A DNA stretch of 64,000 bases from Chitinophaga sp. YR627 (GCF_900114995.1 NZ_FOUX01000002.1:310001-374000); one strand, 5' to 3'; positions 51,777-61,369 are shown, numbered from the stretch's first letter. Numbers and translations: made by a program. Notes: generated from the sequence alone by a model not told the origin.

Positions 51777-52772
51777 ATGATGGCAAATTCAATCAACAAT
51801 ATATCTATCAATAACTTCAAGTCTATCAGAAATCTGGAAATAACAGGCTTCAGGCGAATCAACCTTTTTATTGGGCGGCCTAATGTAGGCAAGTCTAATA
51901 TTCTGGAGGCTTTGTCAGTCTTTTCAATCCCTTTTTTTAGAGAAGGATCATTCAAAAAGATAACCAATGTGGTCAGAATGGAGAATGAAGCCGAACTCTT
52001 TTATAATGGAAATATTCAATCCCAGGGATCTGTTCAGATAGATAATGGAAATGCCATTCTCAGCTATCATCCCAAAGAAGGACTAAAAATTGATATCCAG
52101 CTTCAGGAATATTCACAATCCTTTCAGATCGATGAAAAGTTAAACATTAAAACAGGGCGTCAAAGCAAGTATGTTGAATCGCCAATAAAAAAATATGTTT
52201 ATAAATCTGACATAATTTATAAAAAGGGACATAGCAAATATCTCATTCCTCCTTTTGGATCAAATCTATTTTCAATAATTGATCAATACAAAGAACTACG
52301 AGAACAGATCAAAAGTTTATTCAGCGAATATGGCTTAGAAATAGCCTTTGACAAAAGCAGTCAAACTATTAAGATCATACAATCAAAATCTAACGATAAG
52401 GATGAAATATTTCTGATTCCTTACAACTCAATTGCGGACACACTTCAACGCATAATTTTTTACAAGTCTGCGATAGCTTCCAATGAGAACAGCGTTTTAT
52501 TATTTGAAGAACCTGAAGCCCACTCATTTCCGCCATACATGTCTTTCTTCACGCAGGAAATGATACACAACAGGAACAATCAATATATAGTTGCTACTCA
52601 CAGCCCTTTTATTCTAAACGACCTTCTTGAAAATAGCCGGGAAGATCTAAGCATCTATTTAGTTCACTATAAGGATTTCGAAACAAAGGTTAAGCAACTT
52701 TCAGATAAAGAGTTGCACGACGTATTTCAATATGGCGTAGATTTATTTACTAATAGTGAAAGTTTTATTTAA
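51777..52772 (+). CDS. AAA15/ABC-type SMC-like ATPase, possible defence ATPase
   Basis: 331 residues. An N-terminal strand-loop (ISINNFKSIRNLEITGF) leads to a Walker A motif GRPNVGKS (33-40). Walker B is VLLFEEPEAH with Glu244 and Glu245, and the H-loop is VATHSPFILND (His275). This is the OLD/RloA/PARIS-like ATPase class, with no coiled coil. It overlaps the next gene by one base (TAATG), so the two are coupled. Base composition is visibly more A+T-rich than the flanking genes, suggesting horizontal gain. A role in phage defence is inferred from the family and the two-gene layout. Confidence 0.88.
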   Translation: MMANSINNISINNFKSIRNLEITGFRRINLFIGRPNVGKSNILEALSVFSIPFFREGSFKKITNVVRMENEAELFYNGNIQSQGSVQIDNGNAILSYHPKEGLKIDIQLQEYSQSFQIDEKLNIKTGRQSKYVESPIKKYVYKSDIIYKKGHSKYLIPPFGSNLFSIIDQYKELREQIKSLFSEYGLEIAFDKSSQTIKIIQSKSNDKDEIFLIPYNSIADTLQRIIFYKSAIASNENSVLLFEEPEAHSFPPYMSFFTQEMIHNRNNQYIVATHSPFILNDLLENSREDLSIYLVHYKDFETKVKQLSDKELHDVFQYGVDLFTNSESFI

Positions 52773-53305
52773 TGGATCTGGCTATTATTCCTGAATGCTA
52801 TATAGATACTAATCTGATAGAAACTTTAGTTCCACCTACCAGTCAATACAATCATCAAAAAGGATGTGGAAAAGTTACTAAAGTTATGAAAGAAAAATTC
52901 CCTGATAGTTTTGCACTTGGCATAATAGACAAGGACAAACAGGAAGTAGATTACCTTAAGGAATTTAATATCCTGAGGCAAACCGATTATCTTATACTCC
53001 ACAGGCACAATAAGCCGGCGATACATCATTACATTATTCAGATAAATCCTGCCATGGAAAGATTCATACTAGATGGTGCATCCATTGCAGGCATTTCGTT
53101 AACAGATTTCGGCTTACCGGAAGAATTAGAGGCATTTAAGAAAACATCCAAATCCGTAGCAACCAAGAATGATTGGAGATTCAAAGAACTATTCCGTTCA
53201 ATGTATGCTGCCGGTGTTGAGGATATAGTCAGGCTTGCCAACTGGGTTAGATACTTAAAAGAAAATACCTACAAAGCCGAAGCTGACAAGTTAATTTCCA
53301 TCTGA
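52772..53305 (+). CDS. Small Toprim-like partner of the ATPase
   Basis: 177 residues, not assigned to a named family. Near the N-terminus, IPECYIDTNLIETL gives a conserved-looking Glu8, and LGIIDKDKQ gives Asp53 and Asp55. A Glu followed by a DxD about 45 residues later is the acid pattern of Toprim metal-binding domains, which serve as nuclease effectors in OLD, Gabija, PARIS and similar systems. The C-terminal half is helical. It is translationally coupled to the ATPase and equally A+T-rich. A nuclease or RNase function is inferred only. Confidence 0.7.
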   Translation: MDLAIIPECYIDTNLIETLVPPTSQYNHQKGCGKVTKVMKEKFPDSFALGIIDKDKQEVDYLKEFNILRQTDYLILHRHNKPAIHHYIIQINPAMERFILDGASIAGISLTDFGLPEELEAFKKTSKSVATKNDWRFKELFRSMYAAGVEDIVRLANWVRYLKENTYKAEADKLISI

Positions 53306-53467
53306 TTCGGCAACCCGTGTCCAGACCGACTAAACAATTCAGTAAATATCAGACCTCTGGCCATTAAAAGCCCAACAAAATCATCGTATTCTGATATTTT
53401 CAAAAATATTTCCCCCCAAACCGATGAGATTCCCCTCCTCCCCGTCTCTCTATAATAAAACACCCTT

Positions 53468-54481
53468 TTGAACCAATACCACCTCTACACCATACGCGAC
53501 TTTGCCCTGGATGAATACTTCCAGGAATGGGTCCTGCGTCCGGATGTTAAAAACACCTGGTACTGGGAAAACTGGCAGAAAGAACATCCGGAGAAAACAG
53601 AAGTTATAGCCGCTGCCGTCAGACTGGTAAAATCCATCCACTTCCGCGACTATGCTATGCCGCCGGCTGAAAAAGAAGCCCTCTGGGACAATATATGGGA
53701 CAGCATTGCCGCAGAAAGCGATCATGAAACAGCATTACCCGCGACTGTCCACCGGCGTTTCCCCTGGAAATATGCCGCTGCTGCCGTTGTCCTGCTGATA
53801 GCAGGTGTATTATGGTTCATGCGGAAACAACCCGCGTTTACGCCTGTAACAGCCAGTATGGCCACGCAGACAGGACAGACAAAACACTTCCTGTTGCCTG
53901 ACAGCTCGGAAGTATGGCTCAATGCCGCCTCTAAGATCCAGTATACTCAGAAAGACCTTAGCGCGCGCGAAGTATGGCTGGATGGGGAAGCCTGGTTTCA
54001 TGTAAAGCATACGACAGAGAACAGCCGCTTTATCGTGCACACCTACGACAAACTCTCTGTGGAAGTACTCGGTACACAATTTAATGTCAATAACGTCGGG
54101 GATAAGATAGCAGTTGTATTACAGGAGGGAAGCGTTAAACTGAACATCACAGAACTGCCCGGACAAACACCTACACAGCTGTATCTGCGGCCGGGAGAGG
54201 CATTACGGTATAATAAAACAGACGGCGCATATACAAAGAGTAAAACAGATGCCGAAAAAGCAGGCGCATGGACCCGCGGACAACTCATCATGGATGACTA
54301 CACTGTAGCAGATGCTATACAGTTTATGCAACAGGTGTTTGACAGACATGTAACAGTTAAAGACAAAAAGACGCTGCAATACAGTATTTCAGGATCGATG
54401 CCCATTAGTTATAACGCAGATACAATGCTTATACAATTTGAAAAAGCTTTTAACACACGCTTTTTCAGACAGGATAAATAA
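53468..54481 (+). CDS. FecR-family anti-sigma factor with a TTG start
   Basis: 337 residues. An in-frame TAA sits 12 bp before the TTG at 53468, and the first ATG in frame lies far inside the conserved N-terminal domain, so TTG is almost certainly the start. The N-terminal region (IRDFALDEYFQEWVLRPD) is followed by one membrane helix near 99-117 (YAAAAVVLLIAGVLWFM). The periplasmic part is the FecR domain (LLPDSSEVWLNAASKIQY; VWLDGEAWFHVK) with a C-terminal STN-like end (YTVADAIQFMQQVFDRHV). It belongs with the sigma gene at 51133 and the receptor at 54536. Confidence 0.92.
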   Translation: MNQYHLYTIRDFALDEYFQEWVLRPDVKNTWYWENWQKEHPEKTEVIAAAVRLVKSIHFRDYAMPPAEKEALWDNIWDSIAAESDHETALPATVHRRFPWKYAAAAVVLLIAGVLWFMRKQPAFTPVTASMATQTGQTKHFLLPDSSEVWLNAASKIQYTQKDLSAREVWLDGEAWFHVKHTTENSRFIVHTYDKLSVEVLGTQFNVNNVGDKIAVVLQEGSVKLNITELPGQTPTQLYLRPGEALRYNKTDGAYTKSKTDAEKAGAWTRGQLIMDDYTVADAIQFMQQVFDRHVTVKDKKTLQYSISGSMPISYNADTMLIQFEKAFNTRFFRQDK

Positions 54482-54535
54482 ACCACGAAGAAAGACTGAT
54501 ACCCGACATTTTTATTAACCAAAACTAAATCGCAC

Positions 54536-57500
54536 ATGAAAAAACATTTACGTGTGCTGCTGATGCATACCCTTGCGTCAGGCGCCCTATGCTCCCAGGC
54601 ATTGGCTGAAAAGCCGGTAACAGCGATTGCATATCCGTCTGCTGCCAGCTATATCCAGCAGGATGAGATTCCCCTGAAACAGTTATTCCGGCAAACGGAA
54701 ACAAAGTTCGGCGTCTCCATTGCCTATAAAACCGAACTGGTGACTGACCAGAAGGCAAGCGTGGATATCGCCACCTGTAAGTCGCCGGAAGAAGCACTGG
54801 AGAAAGCACTGGCACACTTCAATCTTGCCTTCGAAAAAGTGCGTGAGAAATTTTATGTCATAAAAGCAAAGGAAGCCCCGCCCGCACCGGTCATCGCCAT
54901 GGCTCAACGTCCCATACGTGGTAAGGTGGTCGACGCAAAAGGTGCTGCATTACCGGGTGTAACTGTTCGTATTAAAGGCACCTCAACCGGCGCTGTTACT
55001 GCTGCTGATGGTACCTATACACTTAATATCCCCAGCACCGGTAATGAGGTACTGGAAGTAACATTCGTCGGTTATCAGTCCCAGGAAATTACCGTTGGCA
55101 CTCAACAGGAAATCAACATCACCCTCTCCGAAAATACCAGTACGCTCAATGAAGTGATCGTAACAGGTTACACCGCTCAAAGGAAGAAAGACCTGACAGG
55201 TGCTGTTACTGTGATCGATATCAGTGAAATGACCAAACAGCCTTCCGGACAGGTCACCAGCCAGTTACAGGGACAGGCATCCGGTGTTACCGTCATTGGT
55301 TCCGGTCAACCGGGACAGGAGCCTGTAGTACGTATCCGTGGGGTCAATACATTTGACAACAATACACCCTTGTATGTAGTGGATGGCGTACCTACACAAA
55401 GTATCAATGACCTCAACCCCAATGATGTTTCTTCCATGCAGGTACTGAAAGATGCAGGCGCTGCATCGATCTATGGTTCCCGCGCTTCCAATGGTGTTAT
55501 TATCATTACGACGAAGAAAGGGAATGGTAAGGTGAAGATCAAATACGACGCTTTTTACGGCCGTCAGTACCCTAAGGGAGGAAATGTATGGCACACGCTC
55601 AATTCGCAGGAAATGGCCAATCTGCGTTGGCTGCGTTATAAGAATACAGGTGAACCGCTCAGCGATACTTTATACGGCACCGGCGCCGCTCCGCGTCTGC
55701 CGGATTATATACAACCTGTTGGTCTGATGGAAGGCGATCCGCGGGTGAATCCGGATCTCTATTATGTCAATCCCAACTACACCGACCAGGATGACTACAA
55801 CAGTTTCTACTATATCACCAAAGCCAACAAGGCAGGTACCGACTGGTTTCATGAAATATTCAATCCCGCATCCATGACCAGTCATAATCTGTCTGTCAGC
55901 GGCGGTACAGATAAAGGAAGTTATCTCTTTTCACTGAACTACTACAATCAACAGGGAACGCTGATGAACACTTATCTTAAACGATATATCATCCGTTCCA
56001 ATAGTCAGTTCAGCCTCAGTAAGAACATCAGAATAGGCGAAAACCTGTCTTTCTCCGTTACAGATAATCCGACGGTAGACCTGCTTACTGCCAGTGGCGC
56101 AGTAGGCATGGCTCTCCGTGAACAACCCATCATTCCTGTGTATGATATCAAAGGTAATTTCGGTGGGTCGAATGGCCTCGGACTCGGTGATGCTATGAAC
56201 CCGGTAGCGATGCAATATCGTACCAGGAATGACCGGGGACAGGTAAACAGGGTATTCGGGAATATTTATGCAGATATTGATTTCCTGAACCACTTTACTT
56301 TCCATACCAGTTTTGGTGGTGAAGTAAACTCCGGCTGGAGACATAACTTCACTTATCCACAGTATGAGAACAAGGAAAATGCCGGTGTCAATTCTTATAC
56401 AGAATCCAGCGACTTCGCACATAACTGGACATGGACCAACACACTGACCTATCACAATACTTTCAATAAAGTACATACGCTGAATATCCTCGCCGGTACA
56501 GAAGCTTATGATGAACGTTCACGTAGCCAGATCGGTACCACACAGGATTATTTCTCTTTTGATCCGGACTATGTGGATAATGGTACAGGCGCCGGCGGAC
56601 AAGTCATTGCCGCTTCCCGGTACTCCGCCGGATTATTATCACTCATCGGCCGGATCGATTATAGTTTCCGTGATAAATACCTGCTGAGCGCTACCTTACG
56701 TCGTGATGGCTCTTCCAAATTCGGCATCAATAACCGTTATGGTATGTTCCCCGCTGCCAGTGCAGGATGGCGTATTTCACAGGAATCATTCCTGAAAGAT
56801 ATCGGCTGGCTGACAGACCTGAAAATACGCGGCGGATGGGGTATCATGGGTAATCAGCTGAGTCTTACACCGGGCAACGCCTTTACACTTTACGGTGGCA
56901 ATAAAAACACCTCCTACTATGATCTGCTGGGTACCAATAATAGTATCGTGTTAGGTTTCCAGCAAATACAGATCGGTAACCCGGATGCAAAATGGGAAAG
57001 TGATATCAATACCAATATCGGTTTTGATGCAACCCTGCTCGGTGGGGCTATCGAAATATCGGCCGACTATTACCAGAAAAACATCAAGGATCTATTATAT
57101 AACAGTGAATTGCCCGGCACCTTTGGAACGGCACCAGCCCCTTACTCCAACGTTGCCAACATGAAAAACAAAGGCGTAGACATCTCCCTCTCCACACATG
57201 CCAACCTTGCAAAAGATCTCAAATTTGATGCAACAGTGACCTTCACTTCCTTCAAAAACAGGATCGTAAAAATTGCGCAGGGTGTAGACTACTTTGACAG
57301 CCAGCCCCGCAACTTTAGCGAAAGCATCATTCGTAATGCTGTCGGACAACCTATCTCCAGCTTCTACGGTTATCAGATCGCTGGTTTCTGGAACAGCCAG
57401 AGTGATATAGATAAAGCCGATCAGGGTGCACAGGCTGCCACCAATGACCCTTCCGCCAGTTTCCAGGAAGATGCTGCTCCGGGACGCTTCCGCTATGCGG

Positions 57501-58063
57501 ACCTGAACCATGATGGCGTGATCAATGCAGATGACCGCACCTTCCTCGGTAATCCAAATCCGAAGGTATCTTATGGCGTCAATCTCGGACTGACCTACAA
57601 ACAATTTGATTTTAGTATGTTCCTGTTTGGCGTACAGGGCAATCAGATCTGGAACCAGGTTAAATGGTGGACAGACTTCGCCTCTTCTTTTGATGGCGCA
57701 AAAAGTAAAACAGCGCTGTATGACTCCTGGTTGCCTGAACGCATGAATGCCAAAGCGCCTATCCAGGAAGGAGAAGGTTCTTTCAGTACGAATGCGGTTC
57801 CTAACTCTTATTACGTGGAAAACGGCGCTTATCTGCGTTGTAAGAACATTCAACTGGGATACACGTTCCCTGCACGACTGGGTGGCAGACTACATATTGA
57901 AAGACTGCGCATCTATGTACAGGCAGCTAACGTGTTTACGATCACAAAATACAGTGGTATAGACCCGGAAATAGGCGGTAGCGATGTAAGAAGCTTCGGT
58001 ATTGACGAAGGCACTTATCCAAGTCAGCGCCAGTTCCTGGCCGGTCTCAATCTTACCTTCTGA
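54536..58063 (+). CDS. SusC/RagA TonB-dependent outer-membrane receptor with N-terminal STN domain
   Basis: 1,175 residues. The signal is MKKHLRVLLMHTLASGALC, and an STN domain spans about 45-115 (PLKQLFRQTETKFGVSIAYK). The regulatory-like domain (about 125-205) starts IRGKVVDAKGAALPGVTVR. The SusC signature LNEVIVTGYTAQRKKDLTGA leads into the plug (VVRIRGVNTF) and a large barrel ending LAGLNLTF. The STN domain implies signalling to the FecR encoded 54 bp upstream. Stop and next start overlap (TGATG), coupling it to SusD. It should import a glycan or peptide ligand. Confidence 0.96.
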   Translation: MKKHLRVLLMHTLASGALCSQALAEKPVTAIAYPSAASYIQQDEIPLKQLFRQTETKFGVSIAYKTELVTDQKASVDIATCKSPEEALEKALAHFNLAFEKVREKFYVIKAKEAPPAPVIAMAQRPIRGKVVDAKGAALPGVTVRIKGTSTGAVTAADGTYTLNIPSTGNEVLEVTFVGYQSQEITVGTQQEINITLSENTSTLNEVIVTGYTAQRKKDLTGAVTVIDISEMTKQPSGQVTSQLQGQASGVTVIGSGQPGQEPVVRIRGVNTFDNNTPLYVVDGVPTQSINDLNPNDVSSMQVLKDAGAASIYGSRASNGVIIITTKKGNGKVKIKYDAFYGRQYPKGGNVWHTLNSQEMANLRWLRYKNTGEPLSDTLYGTGAAPRLPDYIQPVGLMEGDPRVNPDLYYVNPNYTDQDDYNSFYYITKANKAGTDWFHEIFNPASMTSHNLSVSGGTDKGSYLFSLNYYNQQGTLMNTYLKRYIIRSNSQFSLSKNIRIGENLSFSVTDNPTVDLLTASGAVGMALREQPIIPVYDIKGNFGGSNGLGLGDAMNPVAMQYRTRNDRGQVNRVFGNIYADIDFLNHFTFHTSFGGEVNSGWRHNFTYPQYENKENAGVNSYTESSDFAHNWTWTNTLTYHNTFNKVHTLNILAGTEAYDERSRSQIGTTQDYFSFDPDYVDNGTGAGGQVIAASRYSAGLLSLIGRIDYSFRDKYLLSATLRRDGSSKFGINNRYGMFPAASAGWRISQESFLKDIGWLTDLKIRGGWGIMGNQLSLTPGNAFTLYGGNKNTSYYDLLGTNNSIVLGFQQIQIGNPDAKWESDINTNIGFDATLLGGAIEISADYYQKNIKDLLYNSELPGTFGTAPAPYSNVANMKNKGVDISLSTHANLAKDLKFDATVTFTSFKNRIVKIAQGVDYFDSQPRNFSESIIRNAVGQPISSFYGYQIAGFWNSQSDIDKADQGAQAATNDPSASFQEDAAPGRFRYADLNHDGVINADDRTFLGNPNPKVSYGVNLGLTYKQFDFSMFLFGVQGNQIWNQVKWWTDFASSFDGAKSKTALYDSWLPERMNAKAPIQEGEGSFSTNAVPNSYYVENGAYLRCKNIQLGYTFPARLGGRLHIERLRIYVQAANVFTITKYSGIDPEIGGSDVRSFGIDEGTYPSQRQFLAGLNLTF

Positions 58064-58080
58064 TGTTAAATCTGAAAACC

Positions 58081-59829
58081 ATGAAACTGTATCAATCACT
58101 CTCTATATTATTCTTTACAGGCATAAGCCTAAGTATCTCTTCCTGTAGTAAGTTCCTGGACAGGGTGCCGCCTTCTTCATTAAAAGAAGAACTGGTGGCC
58201 AATAAAAAAGGGATCAACGCATTACTGGTAGGCGCATATGGCGCCCTTGACGGACAGGACTTCACCGATGGTGATATGACGAATCTTTCAGGTGGCAGCG
58301 GTTATGCTGTATCTCCTGACAACTGGATCTATGGCAGCGTATGTGGTGGCGATGCACATAAAGGCAGCGATCACTTTGACTCACCGCCTACGCTGGACCT
58401 GGCTCGTTTCAGTGCCGGTGCGACCAATAGTTTTCTGAATGATAAATGGCGTGTGAATTATGAAGGTATCACCCGTTGCAATACGGTACTGAAGTTGTTA
58501 CCGGAAGCAACAGATATGTCAGAAGATGAGAAGACCGAAATTGCTGCAGAAGCACACTTCTTACGCGGACATTACTACAGCGATCTGAAAAAGATGTTCA
58601 ACATGGTGCCATGGATCGATGAAACCACCACCGACATGAAAACACCGAATAACCAGGATATCTGGCCAAAGATCGAAGCTGATTTTAAATTCGCTATGGA
58701 CAATCTTGCCCTGACACAAAGCGAAGTGGGAAGACCGAACAAATGGGCAGCAGCAGCTTATCTCGCAAAGACGTATATGTATGAACACAACTACAATGAA
58801 GCGAAGCCATTATTTGATCTGATCACGACAACAGGCGTAACATCTAAAGGTGATCGTTATGCATTGAGGAATCGTTTTGAGGATAACTTTGATGCGGCGA
58901 CAGAAAACACTTCAGAATCAGTCTTCGCGATTCAGTATGATGCGAATGACAATTCAGGTACTTCCGCCAATGCCAATCAGGGACAGATGCTGAACTATCC
59001 TTATAATGGGCCGTTCAGCTGCTGCGGCTTCTTTCAGCCTACCCAGGACCTTGTAAATTCCTATATCACCGATGCACAGGGATTACCCATCCTGGATGGT
59101 TATAATACGCATAATGTCAACACAGAAACGGTCGATCCACGGCTGGACTGGACTGTCGGACGGAAAGACATTCCCTATCTCGACTGGGGCGTACATCCCG
59201 GCGATACCTGGATCAGAGAGGCGTCTACCGCAGGTCATTATTCTCCAAAGAAGAATGTCTACTGGCAGTCCACACAGGATGAATACTATGATCCACGTGG
59301 ATGGGCGCCTGGTAATGCCATTAACTACAACGTGATAAGGTATGCAGATGTATTGCTGATGGCGGCAGAATGTGAAGCGCAACTTGGGAATACAGACGCT
59401 GCGGAGAGATATGTGAATATTGTGCGTACACGCGCTGCCAGACCAGAAAGTGCCGTGTATAAATATGAGGATGACAGCGAACCGATGGATGGTTTTTCAG
59501 ATGTACCCGCAGCCAATTATAAGGTGTCACCCTATCCTACCGGAACCTTCTCATCCAAAGGAAAAGATTATGCACTAAAAGCGATCTATTTCGAACGTAA
59601 ACTGGAGCTGGCGATGGAAGGTCATCGTTTCTTTGACCTGGTGCGCTGGGGTATTGCAGACCAGGCCATGAATGCGTTCTTTGCTTTCGAAGGCCGCATT
59701 ACACTGGATATACAGGGTGCGAATTTTATAAAGGGAACCAATGAATATTTTGCGATCCCACAACGACAAATTGATCTTTCTACGAATGGAGGTAAGATAA
59801 CATTACAACAAAACAACGGATACCATTGA
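58081..59829 (+). CDS. SusD/RagB-family nutrient-binding lipoprotein
   Basis: 582 residues if started at 58081, giving a clean lipoprotein signal with Cys22 (ISSCSKFLDRVPP); the ATG at 58063 overlapping the SusC stop adds six residues and could be the real start. SusD features include AEAHFLRGHYYSDLKKMF, YADVLLMAAECEAQLGN and the terminal LELAMEGHRFFDLVRWG. It is the surface lid for the SusC just upstream. A strong bidirectional hairpin follows. Confidence 0.95.
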   Translation: MKLYQSLSILFFTGISLSISSCSKFLDRVPPSSLKEELVANKKGINALLVGAYGALDGQDFTDGDMTNLSGGSGYAVSPDNWIYGSVCGGDAHKGSDHFDSPPTLDLARFSAGATNSFLNDKWRVNYEGITRCNTVLKLLPEATDMSEDEKTEIAAEAHFLRGHYYSDLKKMFNMVPWIDETTTDMKTPNNQDIWPKIEADFKFAMDNLALTQSEVGRPNKWAAAAYLAKTYMYEHNYNEAKPLFDLITTTGVTSKGDRYALRNRFEDNFDAATENTSESVFAIQYDANDNSGTSANANQGQMLNYPYNGPFSCCGFFQPTQDLVNSYITDAQGLPILDGYNTHNVNTETVDPRLDWTVGRKDIPYLDWGVHPGDTWIREASTAGHYSPKKNVYWQSTQDEYYDPRGWAPGNAINYNVIRYADVLLMAAECEAQLGNTDAAERYVNIVRTRAARPESAVYKYEDDSEPMDGFSDVPAANYKVSPYPTGTFSSKGKDYALKAIYFERKLELAMEGHRFFDLVRWGIADQAMNAFFAFEGRITLDIQGANFIKGTNEYFAIPQRQIDLSTNGGKITLQQNNGYH

Positions 59830-59868
59830 TAATTGGTGGTTAGTAAAAAAAGAGCAACATTTAACACG

Positions 59869-59900
59869 GAAGGGTATATCAACACACTGATATACCCTTC
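59869..59900. terminator. Bidirectional terminator between SusD and GNAT genes
   Basis: 13-bp arms GAAGGGTATATCA (59869-59881) and TGATATACCCTTC (59888-59900) with a 6-base loop, then TATTTTGTTT on the plus strand. Confidence 0.88.
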
Positions 59901-59908
59901 TATTTTGT

Positions 59909-60595
59909 TTAGCTATTTCTGATGATCTCCCAGAATACGATCGGACGTCTGTATTTGAATCCCAGCAGCTCATATACTTTCCTTGCCCTGTCATTGGTGT
60001 TGACGAAATGCAGGTACAGGGCATTCCCTTTAGCTACATTCGTAGCCATGATATGTGTCACCAGTTGTTGTGCATATCCTCTGCCGGTGAAGGAAGGATG
60101 TGTACATACAGCACTTACTTCTGCCATTCCTGTTACCTTGGTGCGTTCGCCGGCAACTGCCACCAGTTGCCCTTCCTGCCGGATGCCATAGTATTGACCC
60201 AGCAAGGGCGTACCTTCAAAAAAGAAACCCGGTTGTACCAGACCGGTCAGTGCCAGCATATCGGGAATATCCTTTTTATCCAAAGCGATCACTGTCTCTT
60301 TTTCATCAACAGGCGATGTTTCTTCACAGGTCATCTGTATACAATCCAGCTGACGCACAAGCGCCCAGTTATCAGGTAATACAGGTAATTCCCCGATAAT
60401 GATCAGCTTCTCTCCTACAGTTGTCCAGGGCAATAGCTCATTGATATCAGCAGTCGCCGGATCAGCACATCCCATGAACTGCAGCACGCCCACAGGATAT
60501 CGTTGTACCTGAGCCGTTCCCTGTGCAAATGACTGATGTGTTGTCTGTAAAGCCTGCCAGACCGGATTGTCCAGCATCTCAAAATGTTTAAGCAT
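59909..60595 (-). CDS. GNAT-family N-acetyltransferase
   Basis: 228 residues. The C-terminal half is a GNAT fold with the acetyl-CoA loop as VCTHPSFTGRGYAQQLVTHI (Q/R-x-x-G-x-G/A variant) and a terminal NDRARKVYELLGFK. The N-terminal half is divergent and resembles the FR47-like group that acylates small amines or amino acids. The acceptor cannot be told. It converges on the SusD gene and starts 92 bp downstream of the end of an ArsR-type gene, so co-transcription with that gene is possible. Confidence 0.88.
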   Translation of the reverse strand: MLKHFEMLDNPVWQALQTTHQSFAQGTAQVQRYPVGVLQFMGCADPATADINELLPWTTVGEKLIIIGELPVLPDNWALVRQLDCIQMTCEETSPVDEKETVIALDKKDIPDMLALTGLVQPGFFFEGTPLLGQYYGIRQEGQLVAVAGERTKVTGMAEVSAVCTHPSFTGRGYAQQLVTHIMATNVAKGNALYLHFVNTNDRARKVYELLGFKYRRPIVFWEIIRNS

Positions 60596-60687
60596 AGCAC
60601 GGTATTTTTAGAAGGCGGGTATGTATCTAAAAGTTTCGATCAGTAGACATTAAAAAAAAGCAACAGGGTGCTTTCATTTAAAGCTGC

Positions 60688-60975
60688 TTACACAGTGAAA
60701 ATAGAGAGGTATCTGATATACTCTGCAAAGATCTCCTTGTTGAGCTTGTATTTAGCATTACGTCCCTCCTTTTCTGCGATCAGCAGGTCAGCATCTACCA
60801 GTTGTTTGATATGATGGGAAACGGTGGATTGTGCGAGGTCGAGCATTTCCAGCAGAACGGTGCATTGTGTCCAGTCCTGCTCTTTTTTTATGGCTTCAAC
60901 GATCTTGATGCGATATGGGTCACCCAGTGCTTTGGAAATTCTTTCAATTCTTTTAATGTCTAATTTCTTATTCAT
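60688..60975 (-). CDS. ArsR-type winged-helix repressor
   Basis: 95 residues from the ATG at 60975. The fold is helix-turn-helix with wing: ERISKALGDPYRIKIVEAI at the start, AQSTVSHHIKQLVDADLL as recognition helix, and KEGRNAKYKLN as wing. No clear metal-binding CxC or similar motif was seen (one Cys in WTQCTVLLE), so it may sense something other than arsenic-type metals. A frame extension to 61020 is unlikely. Its target may be the GNAT gene downstream. Confidence 0.9.
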   Translation of the reverse strand: MNKKLDIKRIERISKALGDPYRIKIVEAIKKEQDWTQCTVLLEMLDLAQSTVSHHIKQLVDADLLIAEKEGRNAKYKLNKEIFAEYIRYLSIFTV

Positions 60976-61157
60976 TATCGCAAATTTATCGATTCCTGCC
61001 CGATGGCAATTGAATGACAATTCCTCAACTTGTCATTTAATTGTCACATGTCGATATATTAATAAAATCAGTCATTAAGGGTTGTAACGCACATGTTACT
61101 ACCTATGCGATCTCATAAACATATTTCAGGAAGATATAAGGTTGCTCCCTGAAAGCG

Positions 61158-61321
61158 CTTTATCAGGGCTGGGTCAGGAATACAACCCGTAGATAAGCAG
61201 TACATAATTCGTAGATAACCCGTAGATAACCCGTATCTATAGGAATGGCTTGTATACGGGTTATCTACGGCTTATCTACAGCTTATCTATGAAAAATCTC
61301 CCTGACCCAGCCCTGATAAAG
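61158..61321. repeat. 164-bp palindromic element with 21-bp ends and 11-bp iterons
   Basis: Perfect inverted 21-bp ends lie at 61158-61178 and 61301-61321 (inner word CAGGGCTGGGTCAGG and its complement). Between them GTAGATAA starts at 61189, 61211 and 61222, with a variant (GTACATAA) at 61200. TTATCTAC starts at 61261 and 61272, with TTATCTAT at 61283. All are on an 11-bp period, three to four copies on each side in opposite orientation. No gene is inside. It sits in the 446-bp gap between the ArsR start and the esterase gene. Confidence 0.85.
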
Positions 61322-61369
61322 AGTAAGTTGCGATATAGCAGAACCTCACCCAAAGGCTATTAAAACAAA

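Noticed and set aside
51777..53305. Assignment to PARIS (AriA/AriB) or Gabija
   Set aside because: The ATPase lacks the size and coiled coil of those ATPases, and the effector is much smaller than DUF4435 or UvrD partners. Only a generic ATPase/Toprim-like pair is claimed.
57095..57853. 252-residue open frame on the minus strand
   Set aside because: Antisense shadow inside the second SusC gene.
61158..61321. CRISPR-like short regular repeats
   Set aside because: Units are 11 bp with no unique spacers and occur in opposed orientation, so this is not a CRISPR array.
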